Positions 16,242-25,739 are shown, counted from the stretch's first letter. The stretch is 64,000 bases of DNA from Solibacillus daqui (GCF_028747805.1 NZ_CP114887.1:1171501-1235500), one strand, 5' to 3'. A program made the numbers and translations. Notes: a model not told the origin generated them from the sequence alone.

Positions 16242-16267
16242 GGAGAAAGCACTTTAAGGCTTTCTCC
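16242..16267 (-). terminator. Hairpin between liaH and liaF, possible attenuator
   Basis: GGAGAAAGC pairs perfectly with GCTTTCTCC, followed on the minus strand by ATTTTGT. The T tail is weak. It could limit read-through from the strongly induced liaIH unit into liaFSR. Confidence 0.5.
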
Positions 16268-16268
16268 T

Positions 16269-16350
16269 TGAACTTGATTCAGCAAAATCTTTTTGTACCA
16301 TAAGCAAAGCGACAGGTACAGAAGTCCTCCACTTCTATAAGTGGGGGACA
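16269..16350 (+). repeat. Repeat R1b, module A only
   Basis: Starts with TTGAACTTGATTCAGC and carries the TGTACC/GGTACA stem and a CCTCCACTT/AAGTGGGGG hairpin. The matching hairpin in copy R1d reads CCAACTT/AAGTTGG, so the pairing is kept while bases change. Modules B and C are missing. It lies between liaH and liaF. Confidence 0.8.
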
Positions 16351-16395
16351 CTCTTAGTTTAGCTAAAGCGCTAGTATATTTGCTCTATTATACCA

Positions 16396-17022
16396 TTATT
16401 TTGGTTGATCGATTAGTTTTTGCTCTTTTTCTAATTGTGCTAAACGCGCTTCAAATGATGTGACTTCATATTTACGCTCGATGTTTTGTGATAAGTCGTC
16501 AATATAGCTTGATAGCTCATCAAAATTATCGGCATTATTTGTTGTTAACACTTTATCCATTTGATAGTTGGCACGTACGACATTTTCTTTACCCATTAAT
16601 TGCAGTTGGCGTACTTTCATGTCTTTAATTTTATGCTTCATTGTTTCGAATTTACGCTCAAGTGCGAAGTATTCGTTGTTTGCTGCATCAATACTTGTTA
16701 GTAATGCTTGTTTGCGTGTAGTATAGGCAGCTACTTCATCTTGTGCAAAGGCAATTAATTCAGCTTCTTCTGTGCTTTGTGCAATTGTTAATTGTGATTC
16801 GCGTTTTTCAAGCATATCAATTGTTTGTGAAAATTGTACTTCTAACTCTTTTTTCAGTTGACCTTGGCGTGCCAGTAATTTACCTGTTTCTTCTGTTTGT
16901 TTCTCTGCTTCACGAATGTATTGGTTTAACATTTTGATTGGATTTTTTTCTACCTTCTTATCGAATAATTCGTGTAAGTCTGCTTGAATTGAGTATTTGA
17001 ACTTTGTTAATAAATTTTTCAT
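16396..17022 (-). CDS. liaH: LiaH, PspA/IM30-family phage-shock protein
   Basis: 208 residues, almost wholly coiled coil, with the PspA pattern KNPIKMLNQYIREAEKQTEE near residues 26-46 and long charged helices after. PspA/LiaH proteins form large rings that support a damaged membrane. It follows liaI by 17 nt and has a good AAGGAGTGA ribosome site. The gene pair is the main LiaR target in relatives. Confidence 0.92.
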   Translation of the reverse strand: MKNLLTKFKYSIQADLHELFDKKVEKNPIKMLNQYIREAEKQTEETGKLLARQGQLKKELEVQFSQTIDMLEKRESQLTIAQSTEEAELIAFAQDEVAAYTTRKQALLTSIDAANNEYFALERKFETMKHKIKDMKVRQLQLMGKENVVRANYQMDKVLTTNNADNFDELSSYIDDLSQNIERKYEVTSFEARLAQLEKEQKLIDQPK

Positions 17023-17039
17023 TATGCATTCACTCCTTA

Positions 17040-17387
17040 TTATTTGTTTAAGTTAGCCCATTCGCGTTCGAAATTTGTAAACGGATCGTCTTCTTTTTTA
17101 GAGAGAATTTCGACCTTTTCGTTATTACGTGCTTTGTAAATGTAGAATACAATTCCGATTGCGACTAAGCCGATAAAGCCTGGGATGTTTGATAATGCGC
17201 TTATTAAACCAGCAAGTGCGACAACTAAGCTCATTACTTTTCCAAAAGTACTTGTGCTTTCTGTGTAATAATGTAAGCCTGCTGCAAGTAGTAAGCCTGA
17301 TACTAGTAATCCAGCAACCGGTGCTAATAAACCAAACGCGATAATCGCTGCTACAAAGCCTGCTGAATATAAGAAAAACTTCTTCAT
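17040..17387 (-). CDS. liaI: LiaI, small membrane anchor for LiaH
   Basis: 115 residues with three or four membrane segments in a glycine/alanine-rich stretch, followed by a short charged tail ending DDPFTNFEREWANLNK. Position directly before liaH and size match LiaI, which recruits LiaH to the membrane. GAGGAGG precedes the ATG by 8 nt. On the minus strand, about 80 nt upstream, TTGAAA with 17-nt spacing to TATGAA is a plausible promoter. The usual liaG gene is absent from the locus. Confidence 0.82.
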   Translation of the reverse strand: MKKFFLYSAGFVAAIIAFGLLAPVAGLLVSGLLLAAGLHYYTESTSTFGKVMSLVVALAGLISALSNIPGFIGLVAIGIVFYIYKARNNEKVEILSKKEDDPFTNFEREWANLNK

Positions 17388-17604
17388 TGTATTGTTCCTC
17401 CTCGTATTTGATGTCTTAATAGTACCGTGTATGCAACTCTTTCATAACGACCTGTAATTGTATTTTCAACTAGGTCTAGAGGCTGAGGGTGAGTAAGCCT
17501 AAATTGTTCAAATTAAATATATAGAAAGACTATTCTTTTTAGTGTATAATCCTTCATGGAGAGTTTTTCTCGGTACATAGGTAGCGGAGGAGGTTGGACA
17601 AGTT

Positions 17605-17823
17605 ATGACATGGGCATGGATTTTAGGTATTATTATTGCTTTAATCGCGGGTGTTGCAATCGGTTTCTACGCAGCTCGACAATATATGATGAAGTATTTA
17701 AAAGAGAACCCACCTATTAACGAACAAATGATTCGTGTAATGATGGCACAAATGGGACGCAAACCATCTGAAAAGCAAGTACGTCAAATGATGTCGCAAA
17801 TGAACAAGTTCCAAGATAAATAA
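17605..17823 (+). CDS. yneF: YneF-family protein (UPF0154)
   Basis: 72 residues: an N-terminal membrane helix with glycines ([30 protein letters not shown]), then [32 protein letters not shown], the signature of the UPF0154 family. Widely conserved in Bacilli and of unknown function. GGAGGAGG lies about 11 nt before the ATG. Confidence 0.95.
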   Translation: MTWAWILGIIIALIAGVAIGFYAARQYMMKYLKENPPINEQMIRVMMAQMGRKPSEKQVRQMMSQMNKFQDK

Positions 17824-17833
17824 TGAAATCAAG

Positions 17834-17876
17834 GCTACCTAATGGTTCGCTTGCGGATTGTTGTGGTGGCTTTTTT
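17834..17876 (+). terminator. Terminator after yneF
   Basis: GCTACC pairs with GGTGGC around a long loop and is followed by six T. Confidence 0.65.
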
Positions 17877-17974
17877 GTGCGTTTTTTTTAGAGAGGTATT
17901 AATTTTGTATGAGGTGTCTGTTATTGCACAGCTATTCACAAGAAAATGAGTCTACAATTTTATATGAAACGAAA

Positions 17975-18009
17975 CAGCCAGTCACCGGAACAATACCGTC
18001 GACTGGCTG
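17975..18009 (-). terminator. Terminator after ltrA
   Basis: A perfect 9-bp stem, CAGCCAGTC with GACTGGCTG, sits just past the minus-strand ltrA stop, with TTTCGTTTC after it. Confidence 0.7.
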
Positions 18010-18047
18010 ATATTATTGATGCTGTCAGTAAACTTCATTTTCAGCCG

Positions 18048-19145
18048 CTATTTTAATGAAATAACTGCGTACAAGACGAAAAATAAAACCATCATCATTA
18101 AAATAAAAAAGTTTGAAATGGCGATACTATTAATGAAAATCATAACGATAAAGCATAGTAAAAAGATTAGAAGTATTAAAAAATAATGCTTTTTTAATTT
18201 TACATTTGCCTCACGAAACGGATGGAATACAAATAAAGTAGCAACTACATACATTAGCATAGCAAAGAAAATAAATTCAAGAATAAATACCGTATTCATT
18301 TTTGCCTCAAATAAAAGGCGAACGGAAATAGTAATCATACTAATTGCCATTAAAATGAATAAATGGCCATAAATAATTCGGTGGCCGGTAGCCTGCGTCG
18401 TTTTATTCACTTTAAAATCTAAGTTATCAAAGTATTGCCAGCCCATCGAAATAATTAAAATGAAAAATAACGCGCCGTACAATATATTTTCCCATTCTCC
18501 CGGATGCGGTTGAATGATCACAATAGTACTGACAAGCATTTCACCAAATAAAATCGTTGTAAACTGGCTAAATCTTTCAATGAGATGCTCGCTATTTACG
18601 GGACTCTTAATGAGATATTTACGACCAAAAAGTGGCACGATGATATCGATTAAAATACCTGCATATAAAAAACCATAGCGCCACCACGAGTCAAAAAATA
18701 CAGAGCAGAGCGAAATGACAATCCCTACCCAAAAATATCTCCCTAAAAATTGCGCGGCCTGTTTTTGTGCTTCGGTCTCAACCCGAGCAACTACGCTATA
18801 CTGGATCGCCGTTAACGCACGTACACCTAAATAGCCGACTAAAAAGGGAATAAAATAAGAATCAAAGTCTGTATTTAAGCTGGCAATCATAATTAACGAA
18901 AAAATCATTTGGGTAATCAGAAAAATTCGATGATGGATTAAATCTTTGCCGAAACGATTGGTAAATAGCGTTTGACCAACCCAGCTCCACCAAATCGGAA
19001 TAAAGATTAAAATAAATTTAAAAATAAATTCGGTCGGTATTTCTCCATCCTCAACGTGAAATAACACGCCTGTAACGACGGATATTGCACCAACAAATAG
19101 TAAATCTGAAAAAAGCTCTAACCAAGTCACTTTTTTAATTTCCAT
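18048..19145 (-). CDS. Low-temperature requirement protein A (LtrA) family membrane protein
   Basis: 365 residues with about ten to twelve membrane helices. The opening KKVTWLELFSDLLFVGAI and the later RFGRDL-like/ERFSQFTTILFGEMLVS segment are hallmarks of the LtrA family, named from Listeria mutants that grow poorly in the cold. Biochemical role unknown. It stands alone between terminators. Confidence 0.88.
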   Translation of the reverse strand: MEIKKVTWLELFSDLLFVGAISVVTGVLFHVEDGEIPTEFIFKFILIFIPIWWSWVGQTLFTNRFGKDLIHHRIFLITQMIFSLIMIASLNTDFDSYFIPFLVGYLGVRALTAIQYSVVARVETEAQKQAAQFLGRYFWVGIVISLCSVFFDSWWRYGFLYAGILIDIIVPLFGRKYLIKSPVNSEHLIERFSQFTTILFGEMLVSTIVIIQPHPGEWENILYGALFFILIISMGWQYFDNLDFKVNKTTQATGHRIIYGHLFILMAISMITISVRLLFEAKMNTVFILEFIFFAMLMYVVATLFVFHPFREANVKLKKHYFLILLIFLLCFIVMIFINSIAISNFFILMMMVLFFVLYAVISLK

Positions 19146-19287
19146 ATAAAAAACCCAGTCCTTACTAAATAAAATGTAATAATTTTGTTTAATCCTGAAA
19201 CATAAAGTTTCACAATTAATGGTTACGTGTTCACTCTAATTTACCACCTCATCCTGTTAAATGCCATATAGCTGGGGATTTCCTTTC

Positions 19288-19350
19288 TTGGTGAATAGGA
19301 AAGTATAAGTTTTTAAGGAAATCCACATAAGAAAAGACATCAATTCGCGC
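19288..19350 (+). repeat. Repeat R3, first copy (truncated hairpin)
   Basis: About 63 bp closely resemble 33514-33577, sharing AAGTATAAGTTTTT and ACATAAGAAAAGACATCAA. This copy ends at TTCGCGCT without the closing GCGCGAG arm seen in the other copy. It lies ahead of luxS. Confidence 0.75.
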
Positions 19351-19431
19351 TATAAAAATCTGAATATTCTATTGATTCTATCGTCCCAGTGGTCTAATCT
19401 AAAGAAGGAATACAATTTGGAGGGACGCAAA

Positions 19432-19905
19432 ATGACGACTGAGAAAACAAACGTAGAAAGCTTTGACTTAGATCATACAAAGGTAGTTGCTCCATATGTA
19501 CGCTTAGCTGGTACAAAACAAGGCGTAAAAGGGGATGTTGTAACAAAATACGATATTCGCTTTAAGCAACCAAACAAAGAACATATGGAAATGCCAGCGC
19601 TTCACTCATTAGAGCATTTAATGGCTGACCGCATTCGCAATCATTCAGATGCCGTAGTAGACCTATCGCCTATGGGTTGCCAAACAGGCTTCTATGTATC
19701 ATTCATTAATTATGATGATTACGAAGGTATCTTAGCAATTTTAGAAAAAACAGCACAAGATGTGTTGGCAGCAACTTCAGTACCTGCATGTAATGAAGTA
19801 CAATGCGGTTGGGCAGCGAGCCATAGTTTAGAAGGTGCACAGGCGTTAGCGAAAGAGTTTTTAGACAAACGCGCAGAATGGCATATTGTTTTTAATGAAG
19901 ACTAA
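19432..19905 (+). CDS. luxS: S-ribosylhomocysteine lyase (LuxS)
   Basis: 157 residues from ATG 19432, preceded by TTGGAGGG; the longer frame adds an unrelated N-terminus. The zinc-binding HSLEH motif is at 58-62 and the third ligand lies in [13 protein letters not shown]. LuxS splits S-ribosylhomocysteine to homocysteine and the AI-2 precursor, both part of the methyl cycle and a quorum signal. Single gene with terminator. Confidence 0.97.
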   Translation: MTTEKTNVESFDLDHTKVVAPYVRLAGTKQGVKGDVVTKYDIRFKQPNKEHMEMPALHSLEHLMADRIRNHSDAVVDLSPMGCQTGFYVSFINYDDYEGILAILEKTAQDVLAATSVPACNEVQCGWAASHSLEGAQALAKEFLDKRAEWHIVFNED

Positions 19906-19948
19906 AAAGCTGAACGTTACGGTAATGAAATCGTAGCGTTCAGCTTTT
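19904..19948. terminator. Bidirectional terminator between luxS and the hydrolase
   Basis: AAAAGCTGAACG pairs with CGTTCAGCTTTT, with further pairing TTACG/CGTAG nearer the loop. Confidence 0.92.
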
Positions 19949-19951
19949 CAC

Positions 19952-20905
19952 TTATAATAATGTATGAGTATCGCTTCGGTAGGCGGGCACAAAATCATGT
20001 AAAAACTTCGCTACTGCTTGCTCGTAATCACCAGGATTTTCATTAAATGACTTAGCATGCGCCCCTTGATCAAATAATTTGAGTCTTTTCGGCTCAGGCT
20101 TAGCTTCGTATAATTCCTCGGCCATTCTAGAAGGAATGAAATCGTCTGGTGTGCTGTGGATAAACATTACAGGCTTTTCGATATGTTTAACTGCAACGAT
20201 TGGCATTACTTCTTTTACTGAGTAGCCATCTCGAATACGCATGAAAAAGTCAGCAAAGGAAATCGTATATTTGGCATCAATTGGCACTGTATTTTCAAAA
20301 ATTTCTTTTAACAAAGCGGGGAAGTTAGAAAAGGCACAATCCGAAATATAAAAGTCCGCATCATCAGCAATTGTTCCAGCATATAACAGCGTTGTCGCAG
20401 CGCCCATGGATTCACCGTGAATGCCTAAAATCGCATCTGGTCCAATTTCTTCGCGCACTTTAGCAACAACTGCTTGTAAATCAAATTTCTCGTAATGGCC
20501 GTAGCTTGTCGTTTTTCCTTCTGATTCGCCATGACGACGATGGTCATAAACAACCGCGTTAAAACCAAGTCGTTCGAACAAACGTGCATAGCGCATAGAA
20601 TTGATTTTGTTTTCCGTAACACCATGACAAATGATCACGGTATTTTTCGTTTCTAACGGTTTTAAAAAAATGCCGCTTATCATATAGCCGTTTGGGGATT
20701 TGATTGATAGTAACTCTTTTGGACATCCCTCGTACCATGCCTCATCAAAACGCTTTGAGGTAATTTCACGCTCTAAAATGAAAGCATCGTCTTTTTTCTT
20801 AATATACATAAGGCGATTTGTCATTACGACACCTGTTACCGTTGTCGCAGCGGCAAGCAATGTTGTCACGATACTTCCAGATAAAAATAACGTACGCTTT
20901 TTCAT
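19952..20905 (-). CDS. Alpha/beta hydrolase, YqkD-like, membrane-anchored
   Basis: 317 residues. An N-terminal hydrophobic segment (5-28) suggests a membrane anchor or signal. The hydrolase core shows the oxyanion-side HGVTENK, DHRRHGESEGK, the nucleophile elbow GIHGESMGA, the acid in STPDDFIP and the catalytic histidine in GAHAKS. Substrate unknown. In B. subtilis the related yqkD is near yqkE, yqkF and nudF, as here. Confidence 0.85.
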   Translation of the reverse strand: MKKRTLFLSGSIVTTLLAAATTVTGVVMTNRLMYIKKKDDAFILEREITSKRFDEAWYEGCPKELLSIKSPNGYMISGIFLKPLETKNTVIICHGVTENKINSMRYARLFERLGFNAVVYDHRRHGESEGKTTSYGHYEKFDLQAVVAKVREEIGPDAILGIHGESMGAATTLLYAGTIADDADFYISDCAFSNFPALLKEIFENTVPIDAKYTISFADFFMRIRDGYSVKEVMPIVAVKHIEKPVMFIHSTPDDFIPSRMAEELYEAKPEPKRLKLFDQGAHAKSFNENPGDYEQAVAKFLHDFVPAYRSDTHTLL

Positions 20906-21078
20906 ATGAAGTCACTCCCTTGATAACTTTATTATTCAATGAACATCGAACAGAAATCAACTAAAATGTACCAAATAATGTTAGTGAACTTGGGTGTTAA
21001 AAATGGAAAATGTTTGATAAAATTTTTAATAAGCAACATTGTTTGCTATGGGATGGAGTATGAAAGGGGCAAAGGTTT

Positions 21079-22260
21079 ATGACACAAGAAGTAGTAATTG
21101 TAAGTGCAGTACGTACCGCAATTGGTGCGTTCCAAGGAACATTAAAAGATATTGCAGCACCAACATTAGGTAGTATTGTCATTAAAGAGGCTTTACAACG
21201 AATTAATTTAGATTCAGCACTTGTAGATGAAGTCATTATGGGAAATGTATTAGCAGCAGGCACAGGTCAAAATCCAGCGAGACAGGCGAGTATCCAAGCC
21301 GGGATTCCATCTGCAGTACCCGCCATGACGATTAATAAAGTATGTGGCTCGGGTTTAAAAGCAGTTCATTTAGCAGCGCAAGCAATTTTAGCGGGAGATG
21401 CAGAAATCGTTATCGCAGGTGGCTTTGAAAATATGAGCCAGGCACCCTATATTATGCAAAATGCTCGAGAAGGCTTCCGAATGGGCGACCAAAAAATTAT
21501 TGATACCATGATTAAGGATGGATTATGGTGCGCATTTAACGATTATCATATGGGCGTTACTGCGGAAAATTTATGCGATCAATATGACATTACTCGTGAT
21601 GAACAGGATGCGTTTTCAGCACGTTCACAACAACAAGCGGCACAGGCAATTGCAGAAGGAAAGTTCGCACAGGAAATCGTACCAGTTGAAATTCCGCAGC
21701 GTAAAGGGGAGCCGATTGTATTTGCACAAGATGAGTACGTGAAATCTGGCACAACAGCAGAAAAATTAGGTAGTTTACGTCCAGCATTTAAAAAGGATGG
21801 TTCGGTAACTGCAGGAAACGCATCAGGTATTAATGATGGAGCGGCTGCGGTTGTTGTTATGTCAAAGCAGCGTGCATTAGAGCTCGGCATTAAACCAATG
21901 GCGACTATTGTTGCAAATGCAAGTGCAGGTGTTGATCCGGCAATTATGGGTATTGGTCCGGTTCAAGCGGTAAAAAAAGCTTTAACAAAAGCAAATTTAA
22001 CACTAGACGAAATGGATGTAATTGAAGCGAATGAAGCATTTGCAGCACAATCAATTGCTGTGGATCGCGAATTGGCATTCAATCATGATAAACTAAATGT
22101 TAATGGCGGTGCGATTGCACTTGGACACCCTATTGGAGCAAGCGGGGCACGTATATTAGTAACGCTATTACACGAAATGCAAAAGCAAGACGCAAACTAT
22201 GGTTTAGCCACACTTTGCATTGGTGGTGGTCAAGGGGTAGCAACAATCATTAAACGTTAA
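21079..22260 (+). CDS. Acetyl-CoA acetyltransferase (thiolase)
   Basis: 393 residues, full-length thiolase. Active-site C89 lies in [12 protein letters not shown], followed late in the protein by [25 protein letters not shown] (catalytic His) and LCIGGGQG (second Cys). It condenses two acetyl-CoA or cleaves acetoacetyl-CoA. The GHP and CIGGG signatures fit degradative and biosynthetic thiolases alike. AAAGGGG precedes the ATG. Its presence between yqkD and yqkE differs from B. subtilis. Confidence 0.95.
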   Translation: MTQEVVIVSAVRTAIGAFQGTLKDIAAPTLGSIVIKEALQRINLDSALVDEVIMGNVLAAGTGQNPARQASIQAGIPSAVPAMTINKVCGSGLKAVHLAAQAILAGDAEIVIAGGFENMSQAPYIMQNAREGFRMGDQKIIDTMIKDGLWCAFNDYHMGVTAENLCDQYDITRDEQDAFSARSQQQAAQAIAEGKFAQEIVPVEIPQRKGEPIVFAQDEYVKSGTTAEKLGSLRPAFKKDGSVTAGNASGINDGAAAVVVMSKQRALELGIKPMATIVANASAGVDPAIMGIGPVQAVKKALTKANLTLDEMDVIEANEAFAAQSIAVDRELAFNHDKLNVNGGAIALGHPIGASGARILVTLLHEMQKQDANYGLATLCIGGGQGVATIIKR

Positions 22261-22281
22261 CAAATGAAAAAGGTGAGTACA

Positions 22282-22536
22282 ATGGCAAAAAAGAAACAAC
22301 AACGTCAAACTTCAGAATTTGAATTACCAAAAGAAAAAGCTGCAACATTGGCCGATCAACTGGGTGGAGATGTACTAGCAAAATTAAAAGCGGCGAAGCA
22401 GGAAATGGTTGCCGATGAGCAAGCAAAAGAGGAAGAACGTATTGCAAAAGCGAAGTTCGAGAAAAAGCAACGCGAAAAAAATATGAGCTTTGAAGAATTA
22501 TTTAACCAATACGGTGACCAAGGCTCGAAGTTTTAG
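22282..22536 (+). CDS. YqkE-like small charged protein (DUF3886)
   Basis: 84 residues, very rich in Lys, Glu and Gln, with a coiled-coil middle and the C-terminal EKKQREKNMSFEELFNQYGDQGSKF typical of Bacillus YqkE. Function unknown. ATG 22282 is preferred because AAAGGTGA lies 5-6 nt upstream, inside the longer frame that begins at 22264. It follows the thiolase by about 20 nt. Confidence 0.85.
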   Translation: MAKKKQQRQTSEFELPKEKAATLADQLGGDVLAKLKAAKQEMVADEQAKEEERIAKAKFEKKQREKNMSFEELFNQYGDQGSKF

Positions 22537-22547
22537 TTAGAATAACA

Positions 22548-22590
22548 CATTTCGCGCTATTTTGACGCGAAATGATGTCGTTTCTTATTT
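22548..22590 (+). terminator. Terminator after yqkE
   Basis: CATTTCGCG pairs with CGCGAAATG and a T-rich stretch follows. Confidence 0.8.
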
Positions 22591-22602
22591 TGATTTTTCC
22601 GA

Positions 22603-22640
22603 AAAAAGGTAGTGCTGAAAAAAATCAGCGCTACCTTTTT
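22603..22640. terminator. Bidirectional terminator at the vanZ 3' end
   Basis: A 16-bp stem with one G-T pair, AAAAAGGTAGTGCTGA with TCAGCGCTACCTTTTT, runs into the last codons of the minus-strand VanZ gene. Confidence 0.9.
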
Positions 22641-23107
22641 ACATAATGATACATAACAAGAATGAGTTTTGCGATGAGTAAAAATGTCAACGCGCCACAC
22701 GCGTCTAACATAACATCACCCATCACCCCTATTCGTCCGGGTATCATGCTTTGGCGATATTCATCTAAACTTGCAATGACCACAACGCTTAAAAAGCTAA
22801 GTATCATTGGAAATCGCCATTTTAAGCGATTGTAAAAGCTAAATAAAATTAGTGCTAAAAGCCCGTACCCAAAGAAATGAGTACCTTTACGAATCAAAAA
22901 TTCAATAAATTTAAAATAACCTTTCGTCTCAACGGAAACAATGCCACCCCAATAATGAAACTGGAGCTGACTAAGCCAATGCTCTAACGGTTTATCCTGT
23001 AAAACATCTTGCAGCAAGGGAATTAGTGATTGCTGTTCGTAACTCATGTTCGACATGATGACGACAACAATCAAACCAGTCACTACGAAAAAAATCGATT
23101 TTCTCAT
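22631..23107 (-). CDS. VanZ-family membrane protein
   Basis: 158 residues, four membrane helices. RKGTHFFGYGLLALILF and DEYRQSMIPGRIGVMGDVMLDACGA are the two conserved VanZ segments. VanZ proteins are linked with teicoplanin resistance in some hosts, but most chromosomal members have unknown roles. The start overlaps the yqkF stop (ATGA), so the two are coupled. Confidence 0.9.
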   Translation of the reverse strand: MRKSIFFVVTGLIVVVIMSNMSYEQQSLIPLLQDVLQDKPLEHWLSQLQFHYWGGIVSVETKGYFKFIEFLIRKGTHFFGYGLLALILFSFYNRLKWRFPMILSFLSVVVIASLDEYRQSMIPGRIGVMGDVMLDACGALTFLLIAKLILVMYHYVKR

Positions 23108-23994
23108 CGGTGATCGGTATAACGGTCCTGACGCGTATAATGAGCCAATTGATTGATATTGTCGATTGATTGAGCTTTTTCATAGGCTGCTAAGTTTTGC
23201 TGTAATTGCTGTATCGTACGGGCACCAATGACTGTTGAACTCACAGCACTATGTTGCAAGTTAAACGCAATTGCCGCTGCATGTACATCTCCGTAAAGTG
23301 CTTCAATTTTTTCTAAAAGTATTGTTGCCTGTGCTTCATCGTAGCTCATAAATGGTTTTAAGCGTTTGCGCCATTCATTTGTTAAGAGCCCTTTTGCGAC
23401 AGAACCACGCGTCACGACAGAAGCCCCATTCTGTTCGATTGACTCGAAAAACTCACTTGCACGCTCATCAAGAATATTAAATTGCATCATATTGCTTATC
23501 GCAGCGCTATTTTTCAAAAAAGGTAAGAAAGCGTTAGGACGAATTGATGAAATCCCGTATTCACGAATTAACCCTTCTTTTTTTAACCCTTCAAATGTAT
23601 CGATAATTTCTTCCCAATTATCATCTAGTGTGCCGCCATGTAGCTGATAGACGTCAATATAATCTGTTTGCAAGCGACGCAAGCTATCTCGCACAGCATT
23701 GTTAATATAGCTTGCTGACGTATCCCAGCACCAGCTATCCTTGCCGTCTTGCCAGCGATTACCTACTTTTGTTGCTATAATAATGTTGTTACGGTGCGCT
23801 TTCAATGCTTCACCTACAACCTTTTCATTTTCTCCACGGTCATATAAATCAGCTGTATCAAAATAATTAATACCTGCATCGATTGCGGTATCAATGATTT
23901 GCTTGGCTTCCTGAGCGATAGGAGGAAGAGACATACAGCCTAGACTGACTTCTGAAATTTTGATTGCGCTATTTCCTAAAGTACGATTTTTCAT
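23104..23994 (-). CDS. yqkF: Aldo/keto reductase (YqkF)
   Basis: 296 residues, TIM-barrel NAD(P)H oxidoreductase. FDTADLYDRGENEKVVGEAL holds the catalytic Asp and Tyr, IIATKVG the lysine, and YQLHGG the active-site histidine; STVIGARTIQQLQQNLAAYE near the end binds NADPH. The substrate is unknown. Divergent from nudF with a short shared promoter region, as in B. subtilis. Confidence 0.9.
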   Translation of the reverse strand: MKNRTLGNSAIKISEVSLGCMSLPPIAQEAKQIIDTAIDAGINYFDTADLYDRGENEKVVGEALKAHRNNIIIATKVGNRWQDGKDSWCWDTSASYINNAVRDSLRRLQTDYIDVYQLHGGTLDDNWEEIIDTFEGLKKEGLIREYGISSIRPNAFLPFLKNSAAISNMMQFNILDERASEFFESIEQNGASVVTRGSVAKGLLTNEWRKRLKPFMSYDEAQATILLEKIEALYGDVHAAAIAFNLQHSAVSSTVIGARTIQQLQQNLAAYEKAQSIDNINQLAHYTRQDRYTDHR

Positions 23995-24079
23995 TGGAAC
24001 ACCTCCATCATTTCTTTATTTTAGAATTTCCATTTCTAATGGTACAATGAAAACAAGTTGCAGAACAAGTGGAGGCGAT

Positions 24080-24622
24080 ATGATGAATAAGTTTGAAGAG
24101 CGCACAATCCAATCAACTCCTATTTTTAATGGGAAAGTAATTTCATTAAAGGTGGATGATGTGACATTGCCAAACGGGGCTACATCAAAGCGAGAAATTA
24201 TTAATCATCCAGGCGCAGTTGCAGTCATTGCGATTACTGAGGATAATAAATTGCTTCTAGTGGAGCAATATCGAAAAGCATTAGAGCGTTCCATTATCGA
24301 AATCCCAGCAGGCAAGCTCGAAAAGGGTGAGATGCCAATTATGACAGCACGCCGCGAACTAGAAGAAGAGACAGGCTATACAACAGACGACTTAACATTT
24401 GTCCAAGCGTTTGCAACCTCTCCTGGTTTTGCAGACGAAATTATTCATATTTATGTTGCAAAAAATTTAACAAAATTAAAAGTCGCAGCAGAGCTCGATG
24501 AAGATGAATTTGTTGAGTTAATGGAAGTTACCGTACAAGAGGCTGAGGCGATGGTCGCAGATGAGCGCATTTATGATGCCAAAACGGCCTTTGCAATTCT
24601 TTGGATGAAATTACAACAATAA
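24080..24622 (+). CDS. nudF: ADP-ribose pyrophosphatase (NudF)
   Basis: About 180 residues. The Nudix box GKLEKGEMPIMTARRELEEE-TG is complete and the SPGFADEIIH loop after it is typical of ADP-ribose hydrolases. It cleaves ADP-ribose to AMP and ribose 5-phosphate. Two adjacent ATGs (24080 and 24083) follow GGAGGCG; the second has the better spacing. The longer frame upstream overlaps yqkF and is rejected. Confidence 0.94.
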   Translation: MMNKFEERTIQSTPIFNGKVISLKVDDVTLPNGATSKREIINHPGAVAVIAITEDNKLLLVEQYRKALERSIIEIPAGKLEKGEMPIMTARRELEEETGYTTDDLTFVQAFATSPGFADEIIHIYVAKNLTKLKVAAELDEDEFVELMEVTVQEAEAMVADERIYDAKTAFAILWMKLQQ

Positions 24623-24681
24623 AAAATAATGCATACCGTCTGTCAATCAGCATAAGTTGTATGGACAAGGGGGCGGTCTGT

Positions 24682-25191
24682 GTGCGAAATTATTTAACAA
24701 TTCAATACACATCGATGATTGTCATATGTTTTATATGTGGCGTATTGTGTTATCAACTATTTGAAATGGCTCAAATCAAGCAAGTGATTACAATTTTTGA
24801 TCAACGATTATTATCATTGGAAAAGCCTACAATCTTTTGGAATGTAGTTCCTTTTCTTGTGAGCATAATTATTGTATTATTCTTTTCAACACATCAATAT
24901 TTAGCAAAAATAGCACTCATTTTTATTGCTATAAAAATGACATTTTTAGGACTGAGCTCTGTTTTTTTATTGGTGCAGCATGATTCTATAAAAATGTACG
25001 CGTATTGGTGGTTTCCGTTTCAATTGTTGTATGGTATTTTACTAATCATGCTTTATGAAGTGATGAAACGTCAACAATCTAGTAGGGCACTTAAACGGAA
25101 ATTACCTTATAATAGAGTGCTTATTTTATTATTTGTGTTTGTTTTAATAGGGACTTTAGAAAATTTCGCAATAACTTACTTATTTAAATAA
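24682..25191 (+). CDS. Polytopic membrane protein in the SpoIIM position
   Basis: About 169 residues from GTG 24682 (AAGGGGGCGG upstream), with five membrane helices and a short basic cytoplasmic loop (KRQQSSRALKRKLP). B. subtilis has spoIIM between nudF and fur, so position and topology suggest a divergent SpoIIM, part of the septal peptidoglycan-degrading machine needed for engulfment. Direct sequence resemblance is weak by eye, so the name is not assigned. Confidence 0.6.
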   Translation: MRNYLTIQYTSMIVICFICGVLCYQLFEMAQIKQVITIFDQRLLSLEKPTIFWNVVPFLVSIIIVLFFSTHQYLAKIALIFIAIKMTFLGLSSVFLLVQHDSIKMYAYWWFPFQLLYGILLIMLYEVMKRQQSSRALKRKLPYNRVLILLFVFVLIGTLENFAITYLFK

Positions 25192-25200
25192 ATCATTGTC

Positions 25201-25230
25201 TTGTAATAAGATTTAGACATTTGGTATAAT
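25201..25230 (+). promoter_or_regulatory. Sigma-A promoter of fur
   Basis: TTGTAA, an 18-nt spacer, and a perfect TATAAT preceded by TGG (extended -10) end 26 nt before the fur start. Confidence 0.75.
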
Positions 25231-25256
25231 GGAGTGAGTTTAGGAGGGCGTCACAT

Positions 25257-25721
25257 ATGGAGAGCCGAATTGATCGAATTAAAAAGCAACTGCATAGTGC
25301 GAGCTATAAGCTGACGCCACAGCGAGAAGCGACAGTAGCGGTATTACTTGAGCATGAGGAAGATCATTTAAGTGCTGAAGATGTTTACTTATTAGTAAAA
25401 GAAAAAGCACCTGAAATTGGTTTAGCAACAGTGTATCGTACGTTAGAGCTTCTAACAGAGCTGAAAATCGTCGATAAAATTAACTTTGGTGATGGTGTAT
25501 CTCGTTATGATTTACGTCAGGAAGGTGCAAAGCATTTCCACCACCATTTAGTTTGTATCGAATGTGGCGCAGTAGATGAAATTCAAGAAGATTTATTAGA
25601 AGATGTAGAAGCAATCGTGGAAAAACGCTGGAACTTTATGATTAAAGATCACCGCCTAACATTCCATGGAATTTGTTGGCGTTGTCACGATAATAGTGAT
25701 GACTCTGGAGAAGACAAATAG
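25257..25721 (+). CDS. fur: Ferric uptake regulator Fur
   Basis: 154 residues, very like B. subtilis Fur along the whole length (RIDRIKKQLHSASYKLTPQREATV, HLSAEDVYLLVKEKAPEIGLATVYRTLELL). The metal-sensing HFHHHLVC is at 93-100, with C100/C103 and a second CxxC near 140 for the structural zinc. It represses iron uptake genes when iron is plentiful. TTAGGAGGGCG precedes the ATG. Confidence 0.96.
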   Translation: MESRIDRIKKQLHSASYKLTPQREATVAVLLEHEEDHLSAEDVYLLVKEKAPEIGLATVYRTLELLTELKIVDKINFGDGVSRYDLRQEGAKHFHHHLVCIECGAVDEIQEDLLEDVEAIVEKRWNFMIKDHRLTFHGICWRCHDNSDDSGEDK

Positions 25722-25739
25722 TAATCTATGATCAAAAAA

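Noticed and set aside
16130-16351. Open frame upstream of liaF resembling the upstream part of the frame at 11861-11947
   Set aside because: The shared LCLWYKK peptide comes from module A of repeat R1 read on the minus strand; true starts lie downstream with good ribosome sites.
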